Counted from the first letter of the stretch, positions 1 through 10,279 are shown. The stretch: DNA of 64,000 bases from Roseburia sp. AF12-17LB (GCF_003479605.1 NZ_QUHR01000001.1:124001-188000), one strand, 5' to 3'. Numbers and translations are program-made. The notes: generated by a model not told the origin, from the letters alone.

Positions 1-143
1 GTCTGATTGCAGACGGTTATGATGAATTCGTAGAAATCGGACCGGGACATACTTTATCTGGATTTATGCGTAAAATCAACCGGGATGTCAAAACGGTAAG
101 CATTGAAAAACTGGAGGATTATAAAGCCTATGTTGGAGAATAA
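1..143 (+). CDS. fabD: Malonyl-CoA:ACP transacylase, C-terminal end (partial)
   Basis: This is the last 46 codons of a gene that begins upstream of the window. The frame reads a VEIGPGHTLSGF segment followed by a basic, Lys/Arg-rich tail and a TAA stop at 141-143. The EIGPG...LSG pattern is typical of the FabD C-terminus, which loads malonate from CoA onto acyl carrier protein. Its end overlaps the fabG start by 14 bp, which fits translational coupling in a fatty-acid synthesis operon. The catalytic Ser and His lie outside the window, so the call rests on the tail motif and on the neighbours. Confidence 0.8.
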   Translation, partial: LIADGYDEFVEIGPGHTLSGFMRKINRDVKTVSIEKLEDYKAYVGE

Positions 144-870
144 AGTAGCACTGGTAACCGGTGCAGCCAAAGGAATCGGCCGTGCCATTGCACTTCGTCT
201 GGCAGAAGACAAAGCAACGGTAATTGTAAATTACAATGGCAGTAAAGAGCGGGCTGAAGAAGTAGTAAAAATGATTACCGATATAGGTGGCAGAGCAGAA
301 TCCTATCAGTGCAATGTGGCAGATGACGAGGCATGTCAGACCATGATCAGAGATATCATAAAGAAATACGGACATCTGGATATTCTTGTAAATAATGCAG
401 GAATTACAAGAGATAATCTTGTGATGAAGATGAATGATGAAGAATTTGATGCAGTCTATGAGACAAACTTAAAGGGTGTATTCCATACCATTCATCATAC
501 ATCCCGTTATTTCTTAAAACAGAAAAGTGGAAGGATAATCAATATATCATCTGTATCCGGAATTACCGGAAATGCCGGCCAGGCAAATTACTGTGCAGCC
601 AAAGCAGGAGTCATTGGATTGACTAAGAGTGTTGCAAGAGAACTTTCCACCCGCGGTATTACTGCAAATGTAGTAGCACCGGGAATGATTGAGACCGATA
701 TGACAAAGGATTTGCCGGATACGGTAAAAGAACATATGCTTCATAACATTCCACTGGGAAGAATCGGAAAGCCGGAAGAAATTGCGGCAGCAGTTGCATT
801 CTTAGCATCCAAAGAGGCAGGTTATATCACAGGACAGGTGCTTGCTGTAGATGGCGGAATGACTATGTAG
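130..870 (+). CDS. fabG: 3-oxoacyl-[ACP] reductase FabG
   Basis: A 246-residue short-chain dehydrogenase that reduces 3-oxoacyl-ACP with NADPH in the elongation cycle. Visible family features are the N-terminal nucleotide-binding GAAKGIG turn, the NNAG motif, the catalytic Ser in NISSVSG, the YCAAK Tyr/Lys pair, and the C-terminal YITGQVLAVDGG segment. I chose the ATG at 130 (MLENKVALVTG) over an upstream in-frame start at 103, because it gives the usual family length and has a GGAGGA sequence upstream. It overlaps the fabD end. Confidence 0.95.
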   Translation: MLENKVALVTGAAKGIGRAIALRLAEDKATVIVNYNGSKERAEEVVKMITDIGGRAESYQCNVADDEACQTMIRDIIKKYGHLDILVNNAGITRDNLVMKMNDEEFDAVYETNLKGVFHTIHHTSRYFLKQKSGRIINISSVSGITGNAGQANYCAAKAGVIGLTKSVARELSTRGITANVVAPGMIETDMTKDLPDTVKEHMLHNIPLGRIGKPEEIAAAVAFLASKEAGYITGQVLAVDGGMTM

Positions 871-964
871 ATGCAGAAATAATACTGGCTGATGTAAAAG
901 CTTAGAAAAAACAGCGGATGACGAATAACGTGAGATGGATTGTTTAGATAGAGAGGATAAGAAC

Positions 965-2200
965 ATGAATCGTAGAGTTGTAGTAACAGGATTGGGTGCG
1001 ATTACACCAATTGGAAATAATGTGCCGGAATTCTGGTCTGCAGTAAAGCAGCAGAAGGTAGGTATTGGAGAGATTACACATTTTGATGCAACAGACTATA
1101 AATGTCATCTTGCAGCAGAAGTAAAGGATTTTGATGCAAAAGAATATATGGATTTCCGCTCTGCAAAGAGAATGGAAGCATTCTGCCAGTTTGCCGTAGC
1201 GGCAGCCGGAGAAGCACTGGAGGATTCCGGACTTTCCATGGAGGCAGAGAATGCATACCGTGTGGGTACTTCCATCAGTTCCGGAGTCGGAAGTTTACAG
1301 GCAATCGAAAGAGAGCATAGCAAATTAGTGGAAAAGGGTCCGGGAAGAGTAAATCCTTTATTTGTCCCGATGATGATTTCCAATATGGCAGCAGGAAATG
1401 TATCCATTCAGTTTGGATTAAAAGGAAAGAGCTTAAATATCAGTACCGCCTGTGCATCCGGAACGAATGCCATTGGTGAAGCCTTTCGTACCATCCAGTA
1501 TGGTGATGCAGAAGTGATGGTGGCAGGTGGAACAGAAAGCTGCATTACTCCGCTTGGAATAGCAGGATTTACATCTTTAACCGCACTTACTTCTTCGGAT
1601 GATCCAAAACATGCATCCATTCCGTTTGATAAAAACAGAAGTGGATTTGTTATGGGAGAAGGTGCCGCAATTGTAATTTTAGAAGAATTAGAGCATGCAA
1701 AGAAACGTGGAGCAAAGATTTATGCAGAAGTAACCGGATATGGATGTTCTTCGGATGCATACCATATTACATCTCCGGCAGAGGATGGTGCAGGCGCAGC
1801 AACCGCAATGATAAATGCAATGAAGGATGCCGGTGTAAATCCGGAGGAAATTACTTATATCAATGCCCATGGAACCAGCACCCATCATAATGACTTATTT
1901 GAGACAAGAGCAATCAAGCTGGCGTTTGGTGAGCATGCAAAGGATATCCGGATTAATTCCACCAAATCCATGATTGGACATCTTCTTGGAGCAGCAGGAG
2001 CCATCGAGTGCCTGACCTGTGTAAAGGAAATCGAAGAAGGTTACATTCATGCAACGGTAGGTTATGAGACACCGGATGAAGAACTGGATTTGAATTACTG
2101 CAAAGAGGCATATGAAGAAGAAGTGCCATATGCCATCAGCAATTCACTGGGCTTTGGCGGACATAATGCAAGTCTGCTTCTGAAAAAATATCAGGCATAA
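965..2200 (+). CDS. fabF: 3-oxoacyl-[ACP] synthase II FabF
   Basis: A 411-residue beta-ketoacyl-ACP synthase, the chain-elongating condensing enzyme. The thiolase-fold catalytic triad is visible: Cys in STACASGTN, His in NAHGTST and His in [10 protein letters not shown], plus the C-terminal NSLGFGGHN motif. The ATG at 965 follows an AGAGAGGA ribosome site; ten more in-frame codons upstream are unlikely to be translated. The roughly 95-bp gap after fabG is where many relatives carry other genes; here it holds no recognisable CDS. Confidence 0.95.
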   Translation: MNRRVVVTGLGAITPIGNNVPEFWSAVKQQKVGIGEITHFDATDYKCHLAAEVKDFDAKEYMDFRSAKRMEAFCQFAVAAAGEALEDSGLSMEAENAYRVGTSISSGVGSLQAIEREHSKLVEKGPGRVNPLFVPMMISNMAAGNVSIQFGLKGKSLNISTACASGTNAIGEAFRTIQYGDAEVMVAGGTESCITPLGIAGFTSLTALTSSDDPKHASIPFDKNRSGFVMGEGAAIVILEELEHAKKRGAKIYAEVTGYGCSSDAYHITSPAEDGAGAATAMINAMKDAGVNPEEITYINAHGTSTHHNDLFETRAIKLAFGEHAKDIRINSTKSMIGHLLGAAGAIECLTCVKEIEEGYIHATVGYETPDEELDLNYCKEAYEEEVPYAISNSLGFGGHNASLLLKKYQA

Positions 2201-2214
2201 AGGAGAAGGGAACT

Positions 2215-2652
2215 ATGTCAGTACTGACAACGAAAGAAATTATGGAAATCATCCCACATCGTCATCCGTTTCTTCTGATTGACACGATTGAAGAACTGGT
2301 GCCGGGACTTCGTGCAGTAGGAAAAAAATGTGTTACCTTTGATGAACCTTATTTTGCAGGACATTTTCCGGGAGAACCGGTAATGCCGGGTGTTTTAATT
2401 ATAGAAGCACTGGCACAGACCGGTGCGGTAGCTATGCTCTGTCAGGATGAATTCAAAGGAAAAACCGCATATTTTGCAGGAATCAGCAATGCAAAATTTA
2501 AGAAAAAGGTGGTTCCGGGGGATGTACTTGTTTTAGAAACAGAAATCATAAAAGTAAAGGGACCGATTGGAATTGGAAAGGCAACTGCAACAGTAGATGG
2601 AAAAATAGCTGCAACAGCAGAGTTGACATTTGCGATTGGAAGTGGTGAGTAA
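2215..2652 (+). CDS. fabZ: 3-hydroxyacyl-[ACP] dehydratase FabZ
   Basis: A 145-residue hot-dog-fold dehydratase that forms trans-2-enoyl-ACP. The N-terminal HRHPFLLID motif and the catalytic [19 protein letters not shown] segment (His and Glu) are present, and the length is normal for FabZ. AAGGAGAAGG precedes the ATG. It lies 14 bp after fabF, and its 3' end overlaps the start of the carboxyltransferase gene, so the genes are probably co-transcribed and coupled. Confidence 0.95.
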   Translation: MSVLTTKEIMEIIPHRHPFLLIDTIEELVPGLRAVGKKCVTFDEPYFAGHFPGEPVMPGVLIIEALAQTGAVAMLCQDEFKGKTAYFAGISNAKFKKKVVPGDVLVLETEIIKVKGPIGIGKATATVDGKIAATAELTFAIGSGE

Positions 2653-4366
2653 AGTGAGCAGATTACTGGATAAAATCAAGGAAAATAAAGCCGTAAAGGA
2701 TGCCGCAGAAGGTATTTTACAGGAAGAAAAAAGGAAAGAGGAAGTACTATGTAAAGCCTGTGGCAAAATGGTAAATAAAGCAGAGGTAGTAAGAAACCGC
2801 TATGTCTGTTATGAGTGTGGAGCATATTTCCGCGTAAAAACCGGAAACCGCCTGAAAATGGTATTAGACCCACAGAGCTTTGAAGAATGGTTTGCCGAAG
2901 AGCATGGAACAAATCCACTGGATTTTCCGGGCTATGTCGATAAGCTGACGGCAGTCCGTGAGAAAACCGGATTAAAAGAAGCAGTTACCGTAGGAAAAGG
3001 TAAGATTTACGGAGAAGATGCGGTTATTGGTGTGTGTGATGCCAGATTTATGATGGGAAGCATGGGTCATGCCGTCGGAGAGAAAATTGCGGGAGCAGTA
3101 GAACGTGCTACGGAAGAAAAACTTCCGGTTATTCTTTTCTGCTGTTCCGGCGGAGCCAGAATGCAGGAGGGTATTGTATCCCTGATGCAGATGGCAAAGA
3201 CAGCAGCAGCTTTAAAGAAACATTCCGATGCCGGACTTTTATATATTTCTGTATTAACTGACCCGACAACCGGAGGTGTAACAGCAAGCTTTGCTATGTT
3301 AGGTGATATTATTTTAGCAGAGCCTGGCGCACTGATTGGATTTGCCGGAGCAAGAGTAATTGAGCAGACCATCGGACAGAAACTGCCGGAGGGATTCCAG
3401 AGAGCAGAGTTCCAGTTAGAGCATGGTTTTGTGGATGCCATTGTAGAGCGGAAAGATTTAAAGAAACGTCTGTATGAAATCCTTCGTATGCATAAAGTAA
3501 GTGGATATGCCAAATTTGACCCGGCAACTGAAGTAGATGGAAGACCGACAGAGCTGATGCGGGAACGCGCTTACAATACAAAAGAAAAGAGTGCATGGGA
3601 AAAGGTTAAGATGGCACGTAAGGTAGACCGTCTGTCCGCAGAGGATTATATCAACAGTATCTTTACCAAATTCATAGAATTTCATGGAGACCGTTATTAC
3701 AGGGATGACCCGGCAATTGTGGGCGGTATCGCATACCTTGACGGACAACCGGTTACGGTAATCGGAATCCAGAAGGGAAAGGACATGAAGGACTGCATGC
3801 GTCATAATTACGGAATGCCGTCTCCGGAAGGATACCGTAAAGCAATCCGCCTGATGAAGCAGGCAGAAAAATTCCATCGTCCGGTTATCACCTTTGTTAA
3901 TACAGCCGGAGCATTCTGCGGTATGGAAGCAGAGGAAGGCGGACAGGGAGAAGCTATTGCAAGAAATCTTTATGAAATGTCAGGGTTGAAAGTTCCGGTT
4001 ATTACCTTTATGATAGGAGAAGGCGGAAGTGGTGGTGCATTGGCACTGGCAGTTGGAAATGAAGTCTGCATGATGGAGAATGCAACTTATTCCGTACTTT
4101 CTCCGGAAGGCTTTGCATCTATTCTCTGGAAGGATGGCAAGCGTGCCAAAGAAGCAGCAGAAGTAATGAAGATAACAGCAAAGGATCTTTTAGAACTTGG
4201 CATTATCGAGAAAATTATACCGGAGTATGGTGGAGCAGATGATGAGGCATTGAGTTCCATTGCAGTTTATATGCATAAATGTATCCGTGAATTTTTAGAA
4301 TCATATGAAGGAAAGAGCGGAGAAGAGATTGCAAAAGCACGTTATGAACGTTTCCGTAAATTTTAA
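2645..4366 (+). CDS. accDA: Fused acetyl-CoA carboxylase carboxyltransferase, beta plus alpha (AccD-AccA)
   Basis: About 573 residues carrying both carboxyltransferase subunits that are separate proteins in most bacteria. The N-terminal half is AccD-like: a four-Cys zinc ribbon (CKAC...CYEC, near residues 35-60), then GARMQEG and [15 protein letters not shown]. After a basic linker near residue 310, the AccA-like half has [24 protein letters not shown], split by motif, and [15 protein letters not shown]. The enzyme transfers CO2 from carboxybiotin to acetyl-CoA. The start is uncertain: GTG codons at 2642, 2645 and 2654 are all possible, each overlapping or abutting the fabZ stop. The accB and accC partners are not in the window. 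Confidence 0.9.
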   Translation: MSKVSRLLDKIKENKAVKDAAEGILQEEKRKEEVLCKACGKMVNKAEVVRNRYVCYECGAYFRVKTGNRLKMVLDPQSFEEWFAEEHGTNPLDFPGYVDKLTAVREKTGLKEAVTVGKGKIYGEDAVIGVCDARFMMGSMGHAVGEKIAGAVERATEEKLPVILFCCSGGARMQEGIVSLMQMAKTAAALKKHSDAGLLYISVLTDPTTGGVTASFAMLGDIILAEPGALIGFAGARVIEQTIGQKLPEGFQRAEFQLEHGFVDAIVERKDLKKRLYEILRMHKVSGYAKFDPATEVDGRPTELMRERAYNTKEKSAWEKVKMARKVDRLSAEDYINSIFTKFIEFHGDRYYRDDPAIVGGIAYLDGQPVTVIGIQKGKDMKDCMRHNYGMPSPEGYRKAIRLMKQAEKFHRPVITFVNTAGAFCGMEAEEGGQGEAIARNLYEMSGLKVPVITFMIGEGGSGGALALAVGNEVCMMENATYSVLSPEGFASILWKDGKRAKEAAEVMKITAKDLLELGIIEKIIPEYGGADDEALSSIAVYMHKCIREFLESYEGKSGEEIAKARYERFRKF

Positions 4367-4377
4367 AGGAGCAGAGC

Positions 4378-5340
4378 ATGAACATTCGAATATGTGGAAC
4401 TGGAAGCGCGTTACCGGAAAGAAAAATTACCAATGACGATTTAAGTCAGATTATGGATACTTCCGATGAATGGATTTCCAGCAGAACAGGAATAAAAACA
4501 AGACACCTTGCAACGGAAGAGACAACAACATCACTTGCCACAGAAGCTGCAAAAAAAGCACTTGCAGATGCAGACATGAAGCCGGAAGAAGTGGAACTTA
4601 TTATTGCAGCGACGGTAACACCGGATCATCTTGTGCCGACACTTTCCTGTGAAGTGCAGCGGGAAATCGGAGCAGTGAATGCCGTAGCCTTTGACCTTGG
4701 TGCAGCATGTTCCGGATTCTTATTTGCATTGAGTACAGCACAGGCATATATTGCCAGTGGCAGATTTAAAAATGCACTCTTAATCGGAGCAGAAGTACTT
4801 TCTAAAATTATGGACTGGAATGACCGCAGTACCTGTGTTCTTTTTGGAGATGGCGCAGGAGCAGCGGTAGTCCGGGCAGACGAAGAAAATATCTGCCATG
4901 TGGTGCAGGGCTCAGATGGTGCGAAGGGACTGGTACTGGCATGTGAGAACCGTCCGGTCAATAATCCATATCATAAGATGGAAAGTCCTCTGGGTTATGT
5001 AAGCATGAATGGACAGGAGGTTTATAAATTTGCTGTCCGCACAGTTCCGGCAACCATTACAAAGGTGCTGGAAGAGGCAGATTTAAAGGCAGAGGAAATT
5101 TCGCTTTTCGTATTACATCAGGCAAACTTAAGAATTATTGAGGCGGTAGCAAAACGATTGAAACAGCCGATGGAAAAATTCCCGGTAAATCTGACAGAAT
5201 GTGGCAATATTTCGGCAGCAAGTGTGCCGATTTTGCTTGATAATATCAACCGGCATGGTATGATACATAGAGGAGATAAAGTTGTACTGGCTGGTTTCGG
5301 CGGCGGACTCACATGGGGCGCAGCGGTACTGGTCTGGTAA
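4378..5340 (+). CDS. fabH: 3-oxoacyl-[ACP] synthase III FabH
   Basis: A 320-residue initiating condensing enzyme that joins acetyl-CoA (or a branched primer) to malonyl-ACP. The active-site Cys is in GAACSGFLFA near residue 112, the His is in LHQANLRII, and the Asn is in ECGNISAASVP. The ATG follows AAAGGAGCAGAGC directly after the carboxyltransferase stop. In many Clostridia fabH opens the fab operon; here it sits near the end, just before a MarR regulator. Confidence 0.95.
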   Translation: MNIRICGTGSALPERKITNDDLSQIMDTSDEWISSRTGIKTRHLATEETTTSLATEAAKKALADADMKPEEVELIIAATVTPDHLVPTLSCEVQREIGAVNAVAFDLGAACSGFLFALSTAQAYIASGRFKNALLIGAEVLSKIMDWNDRSTCVLFGDGAGAAVVRADEENICHVVQGSDGAKGLVLACENRPVNNPYHKMESPLGYVSMNGQEVYKFAVRTVPATITKVLEEADLKAEEISLFVLHQANLRIIEAVAKRLKQPMEKFPVNLTECGNISAASVPILLDNINRHGMIHRGDKVVLAGFGGGLTWGAAVLVW

Positions 5341-5352
5341 AAGGAGATAAGA

Positions 5353-5814
5353 ATGAATGCGGATAAAACCTTAAATGACATTCTGGTAAAGCTGTTTAAT
5401 GATTTGATGGAAATTGAGGAAAAATGCTTAATCTCCGGAGAATTCATGAACATTTCCGGAAATGATATGCATATTATTGAAGCAATTGGTCTGGATGAAC
5501 CAAAGCGGATGTCGGAAGTGGCGGCGAGGATGAATGTTACAACAGGAACCCTGACAAAAGCTGTTGAAGCACTGGAACAGAAAGGTTATGTAAATCGTTG
5601 CAGAAATGACAGGGATAAAAGGGTAGTCCGTGTATCACTCACCGATTCCGGAGTCCGGGCATATGAGCATCATGCACGTTTTCACAGCAATATGATACAT
5701 GATATCAAGGAGAGCCTGAGTGACCAGGAGAGTGAGATTCTGATTGGAACACTGGGAAAACTGGTGAAGTTCTTCCAGAAGAAATATGAACCATATCTGA
5801 AAAATAAAAAATAG
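5353..5814 (+). CDS. MarR-family regulator, FabT-like by position
   Basis: A 153-residue winged-helix protein. The core from about residue 40 to 110 shows the MarR pattern: a helix with MSEVAARMNVTTGTLTKAVEALE (recognition helix), then a QKGYVNRCRNDRDKRVVRVSLTD wing, described here in pieces. It starts 13 bp after fabH with a good AAAGGAGA site and is probably the last gene of the operon, followed by a terminator. By analogy with FabT of lactic acid bacteria it may repress the fab genes in response to acyl-ACP, but in FabT systems the regulator usually lies nearer the operon start. Regulation is inferred from position only. Confidence 0.75.
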   Translation: MNADKTLNDILVKLFNDLMEIEEKCLISGEFMNISGNDMHIIEAIGLDEPKRMSEVAARMNVTTGTLTKAVEALEQKGYVNRCRNDRDKRVVRVSLTDSGVRAYEHHARFHSNMIHDIKESLSDQESEILIGTLGKLVKFFQKKYEPYLKNKK

Positions 5815-5826
5815 TATATTTATACA

Positions 5827-5877
5827 AAAAAAGAAGTGGAAAAGGGAAATAAAAAACTGTTTTCTACTTCTTTTTAA
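5827..5877 (+). terminator. Putative rho-independent terminator of the fab operon
   Basis: An imperfect inverted repeat (AAGAAGT...ACTTCTT with flanking GAAAA/TTTTC) ends in a T-run just after the MarR stop. The long A-rich loop makes this weaker than the other terminators in the window. Confidence 0.5.
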
Positions 5878-5970
5878 TTACAAAAATGAATTTTCCTGGT
5901 ACAAAACTTGCAAAAAAGAAGAAAAAGTACACAAAAGTATAAAGTTTTTGACACAAATATGAAAAAAACG

Positions 5971-5999
5971 TTGCGAAAAAATTCATTTCATACTAAAAT
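5971..5999 (+). promoter_or_regulatory. Putative sigma-A promoter of gdhA
   Basis: TTGCGA (5971-5976) and TAAAAT (5994-5999) are separated by exactly 17 bp and lie about 50 bp upstream of the gdhA ATG. A nearby TTGACA at 5948 has no -10 box at the right distance. Confidence 0.5.
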
Positions 6000-6040
6000 A
6001 GTAGTGTTGATGTATATATAATACTCAAATTAATATGTAA

Positions 6041-7425
<1,385 letters not shown>

Positions 7426-7487
7426 CTTTTTTTATTGTCAGAATTTTCACATAAAAGGAGTAAAAAGGTGGAAAAATAAGGTCGATG

Positions 7488-7527
7488 GTTACAAGTGGGT
7501 TACAAGTGGGTTGCAAGTGGGTTACAC
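7488..7527. repeat. 11-bp tandem repeat, candidate integrase arm sites
   Basis: Three full copies of GTTACAAGTGG (the third with one change, GTTGCAAGTGG) plus a partial fourth lie at the end of the integrase gene and next to the putative attL. The period is close to one helical turn. The same GTGGGTTACA junction occurs near the right end at 46212-46221, and a variant (CAAGTGGGTTGTAAG) lies at 12064. Confidence 0.6.
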
Positions 7528-8634
7528 AAAAGAAATTGGTAATTTATTGACCTCGTTTACTAACTCAGGGATTGTTTTTTCGGTATATACGCTTTGAGTT
7601 ACATCGCCGGAGCCGCCAGTCTTAAAAGCAGTTCCGGATTTATTAGAAACGGCATGTCCCATTATTATTTTTTTTGACGTTTCATTCATACAGACATTAT
7701 CTGCCAAAGAAGCGAATGTATATCGACAATCGTGCGGAGCATGATTAAGATTGAGTTTTTTCATGACAGTGATCCAGTTACTTGCTGTATAAACTGCACG
7801 AGTATACATATTGCCGTATTTATTTGTGATAAGGTATGGACGCTGCTGTTTGAGACGATATTCTACCAAAGGAACAATTGCTTCGTGTATAGGTATAATA
7901 CGATTGCGACCAGCTGCTGTTTTCATACCACCAATCATATACCGCTCATTAAGGTGAACATCTTCAGACTTAATTTCCAACAATTCTGCTGGGCGGAGCC
8001 CGGTATAAATATAAATTAAAATAATATCGACATTGTTGATGGACCACAAGGAATTCCAAAGAAGAGCAATCTCAGCATCCGTGAATCTTGTATGGACGGG
8101 AGTGTCTGAATCCGTGTATTCAAAGACGAGCCGTTGCGTAATATCGTTTTCCGTGTATTCATTGGCAATTGCATAGTTCCACATACCACGAACGATAGCA
8201 CGCATATTTCCTATTGTAGAGCGGGATTTACTGTTGTGAGCAGTAATGCAGTCCTGGAGGTCTTGCGCCCGAATAGATATAATTTTTTTGGAATGAACTG
8301 GAGCGTACATTGAAAAAGCAATATCATAATTTTTCCAGGTAGCAGCTCCTGGCTTATTTTTTAATGAGCAACGATATTTTTTCCATTTCTCATACATTTC
8401 TGCAAAGGTTGGAACATCAGTATATTTTTGATGCTCAGAAACAACAGAACCATTGTTATATTCTGCGAGATAAGCAAGTGCACTGTCTCGTTTAGTGAAA
8501 AATTCCAGATATTTTCTTTTGCGCTTTATAGTTCCATCTGGTTGTTCTTCAAGATAAGAGACACGAACGGCATAGGGTTTACGCCGCTTGCCAGAGAGCT
8601 TAACAATTCCGCCATAGCCATTAGGTAATTTCAT
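7522..8634 (-). CDS. int: Phage tyrosine recombinase (integrase)
   Basis: A 370-residue site-specific recombinase that would integrate and, with an excisionase, excise the prophage. The N-terminal part has an AP2-like arm-binding segment and an SAM-like core-binding domain. The catalytic domain shows Arg in YTGLRPAELL, His-x-x-Arg in HDCRYTFAS, a GHA motif and the nucleophilic Tyr in VTQSVYTE. I chose the ATG at 8634 because GGAGGTG lies 6-13 bp upstream; a TTG start five codons earlier would sit on the ribosome site itself. The stop codon overlaps the 11-bp repeat array. Confidence 0.95.
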   Translation of the reverse strand: MKLPNGYGGIVKLSGKRRKPYAVRVSYLEEQPDGTIKRKRKYLEFFTKRDSALAYLAEYNNGSVVSEHQKYTDVPTFAEMYEKWKKYRCSLKNKPGAATWKNYDIAFSMYAPVHSKKIISIRAQDLQDCITAHNSKSRSTIGNMRAIVRGMWNYAIANEYTENDITQRLVFEYTDSDTPVHTRFTDAEIALLWNSLWSINNVDIILIYIYTGLRPAELLEIKSEDVHLNERYMIGGMKTAAGRNRIIPIHEAIVPLVEYRLKQQRPYLITNKYGNMYTRAVYTASNWITVMKKLNLNHAPHDCRYTFASLADNVCMNETSKKIIMGHAVSNKSGTAFKTGGSGDVTQSVYTEKTIPELVNEVNKLPISFV

Positions 8635-8661
8635 GATTAACACCTCCAAAATTGAAAAAAG

Positions 8662-9276
8662 TTATCTATTGATAAACATCACACAAAGAAACGGCAATAG
8701 TAAAACAAAGAACATAATTAGGAATATGAAGAAAAGTTTTTCTACAAGATTCACAAAGGTTTCATTATCAAAAAAAGGAATTAATTTCAATAGTGGAAGA
8801 ATGAGCAAAAGGAATAATGCACAGATGTCAATGCGAACGAGTGCTTCAATAAATAATTGCAAATCAACCGAAAAAAACAAGGATACAATTAAAACAACAT
8901 AGGCAATAAGAAAAATAACCCACACAAATTTTGAAAAATAAGAATCTCCTTCATTGAGGGGGTGTATTTTATTGTAAATATATATTGCCACAAAAAGAAA
9001 TATATAGAAAAGACCTCCAAAAAGCCAATAACGAAAATAGGAATCAGATGTAGCGACAGCCACTGATTCATCATTACTATCTGATTCAGAATCATCGTAA
9101 GGACAAACACCATCAGGGTGCTGGTGCGCAGGGTAGCCATGATGATAATGATACTCGCCGGTAGAGCGGTTGTAGTGACCTCCAGAAGAATCTGTCCTTC
9201 CTGGATGAGCAAAAGCATTTAGTGAAAAGATAGAAATAAAAACTAAAAATGTAAAAAGAAAGACTCTTTTTTTCAT
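8662..9276 (-). CDS. YHYH-domain secreted/membrane protein, likely lysogeny-expressed
   Basis: A 204-residue protein. It opens with a signal peptide (MKKRVFLFTFLVFISIF..AFA), followed by a His-rich HPGRTDSSGGHYNR...YHYHHGYPAHQH segment of the YHYH type, a short acidic Asp/Ser stretch and three to four hydrophobic helices from about residue 85 to the end. The His-rich part would face the outside and could bind metal, but no function is established. It has its own near-consensus promoter and lies just upstream of int in the same direction (27-bp gap), so the two may be co-transcribed. It is the best candidate for a lysogenic-conversion gene. Confidence 0.7.
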   Translation of the reverse strand: MKKRVFLFTFLVFISIFSLNAFAHPGRTDSSGGHYNRSTGEYHYHHGYPAHQHPDGVCPYDDSESDSNDESVAVATSDSYFRYWLFGGLFYIFLFVAIYIYNKIHPLNEGDSYFSKFVWVIFLIAYVVLIVSLFFSVDLQLFIEALVRIDICALFLLLILPLLKLIPFFDNETFVNLVEKLFFIFLIMFFVLLLPFLCVMFINR

Positions 9277-9311
9277 AACCCAATACCTCGTATAAAAATA
9301 ATATTAAGGAA

Positions 9312-9340
9312 ATTATAGAAAATAAAATAAGAAAGGTCAA
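9312..9340 (-). promoter_or_regulatory. Near-consensus promoter for the YHYH gene
   Basis: On the minus strand TTGACC (9335-9340) and TATAAT (9312-9317) are separated by exactly 17 bp, about 35 bp upstream of the YHYH start. It points away from the lytic genes and lies outside the repressor operator region, so it should be active in the lysogen. Confidence 0.75.
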
Positions 9341-9403
9341 GATAAAATGAAATGGAATACATTACCAGTGGATGTGCAGCAGGCACAATGATAGAATATT
9401 TAC

Positions 9404-9592
9404 ATGGAAATACTAATCTGGCAAATCAGAAGGGAGAAACATATCACAATGCCAGAGTTGGCAGAACTGACGGGGATAGGAGAAAGCACCCTGTATGACT
9501 ATGAGAGCGGAAGAACATCACCAACACTGAGAGCTTTAGAAAAAATAGCAAAAGCAATGGGGGTAAGAATCAGAGATTTGTATACAGAATAG
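9404..9592 (+). CDS. Small Xre-family DNA-binding protein
   Basis: A 62-residue single-domain helix-turn-helix protein. The five-helix Xre fold is easy to see: IRREKHITMPELAELTGI as helices 1-2, GESTLYDYESGRTSP as the recognition helix and loop, and LRALEKIAKAMGV as helices 4-5. No good ribosome site precedes the ATG, so expression may be low or leaderless. It may be a second regulator of lysogeny or an accessory gene; its target is unknown. Confidence 0.75.
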   Translation: MEILIWQIRREKHITMPELAELTGIGESTLYDYESGRTSPTLRALEKIAKAMGVRIRDLYTE

Positions 9593-9720
9593 AATTGTGC
9601 GAAAGATAGAAGAAATAAGCCAAATGTTTAGAATTTCTCCGGATATTCGGAATTCTTAAGCGAAACACTTTTCTGTGGGGAGAAGTAGTGGTAAACTCAT
9701 AGCAGAAAGGGGGCTGAGTT

Positions 9721-9828
9721 ATGAAGCTGGAACAAATGAAAAAAGAGATAACAAAAATGATTATGAACTGCAATAGTCTTCATATGCTTAGAGCGGTTTA
9801 TATATATGTGAAAAAAATGATTGGTTGA
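9721..9828 (+). CDS. Small 35-residue phage protein
   Basis: A short open frame (MKLEQMKKEITKMI...YVKKMIG) with a strong AGAAAGGGGG ribosome site 8 bp before the ATG. It is predicted to form one or two amphipathic helices. Its stop codon lies inside the stem of the terminator that follows, a common arrangement for real small genes. Similar short Met/Lys-rich proteins are often seen beside Xre regulators in Firmicutes elements. No function is assigned. Confidence 0.5.
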   Translation: MKLEQMKKEITKMIMNCNSLHMLRAVYIYVKKMIG

Positions 9829-9861
9829 AAAAGCCGGGGCATTTGCCCCGGCTTTTTCAAC
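9824..9861. terminator. Strong bidirectional terminator
   Basis: A perfect stem of 17-18 bp (GTTGAAAAAGCCGGGGC paired with its complement) around an ATTT loop, flanked by A-run and T-run. It separates the rightward small gene from the leftward repressor. Confidence 0.9.
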
Positions 9862-9881
9862 AAGTATAAAGATAATAAAAG

Positions 9882-9913
9882 AACCAAGGGCCTGCGCATT
9901 ACCCTTGTTTTTT
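9882..9913. terminator. Second terminator between the converging genes
   Basis: An AAGGG/CCCTT stem with a partial AAC/GTT extension around an 11-nt loop. Poly-T follows on the plus strand and a shorter T-rich stretch on the minus strand. It lies directly beyond the repressor stop codon. Confidence 0.55.
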
Positions 9914-9916
9914 TTA

Positions 9917-10279
9917 TTATTTACTGGACAATTTATTAAGCAATCGTTCCAGGTCATTCCAGTCATCTTCTGTAAAAGCTGCCAATGCCGAAGCCAATCG
10001 GTGCTTAAACGAATCTTCACCGGAAAGCTGGATGTCCGCAAGCATTTCTGCAATCTGCTCATCCTTTGTCTTTTCAATGAACATTTCACCTTCACCAGTT
10101 CTGAGCCATTCTTCATTAACGTCAAATTCACGGCAAATTAGAGAAATTGCGGCGTCACTTGGGATACTGCGACCCATTTCATATGTGGCAACGGTATTAC
10201 GTTTAACTTTAATTGCCTCAGCAAATTCCTGCTGGGTCAATCCAACCTCTTTCCGTATCTTCTTAATACGCTCATTCAT
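9917..10279 (-). CDS. CI-like lysogeny repressor (Xre family)
   Basis: A 120-residue protein with an N-terminal Xre helix-turn-helix (residues 1-60: IRKEVGLTQQEFAEAI, then VKRNTVATYEMGRSIPS) ending in the FDVNEEWLRTGEGEMF motif common in phage repressors. The rest is a short helical tail, without the LexA-type Ser/Lys autoprotease domain. Induction would therefore not follow RecA-driven self-cleavage. It is divergent from the lytic genes, with a palindromic operator between them, so it probably holds the prophage silent. Confidence 0.85.
   Translation of the reverse strand: MNERIKKIRKEVGLTQQEFAEAIKVKRNTVATYEMGRSIPSDAAISLICREFDVNEEWLRTGEGEMFIEKTKDEQIAEMLADIQLSGEDSFKHRLASALAAFTEDDWNDLERLLNKLSSK

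Noticed and set aside
5948-5953. TTGACA upstream of gdhA
   Set aside because: No -10 box 16-18 bp downstream; the TTGCGA/TAAAAT pair nearby fits better.
8635-8649. Longer integrase start (TTG, five codons upstream)
   Set aside because: That codon lies on the GGAGGTG ribosome site that serves the ATG at 8634.
8633-8902. Plus-strand open frame opposite the int/YHYH junction
   Set aside because: It lies inside the YHYH coding region on the other strand; no ribosome site and no family resemblance.
9697-10131. Minus-strand open frame overlapping the repressor
   Set aside because: Shadow of the repressor gene in another frame; crosses two terminators.
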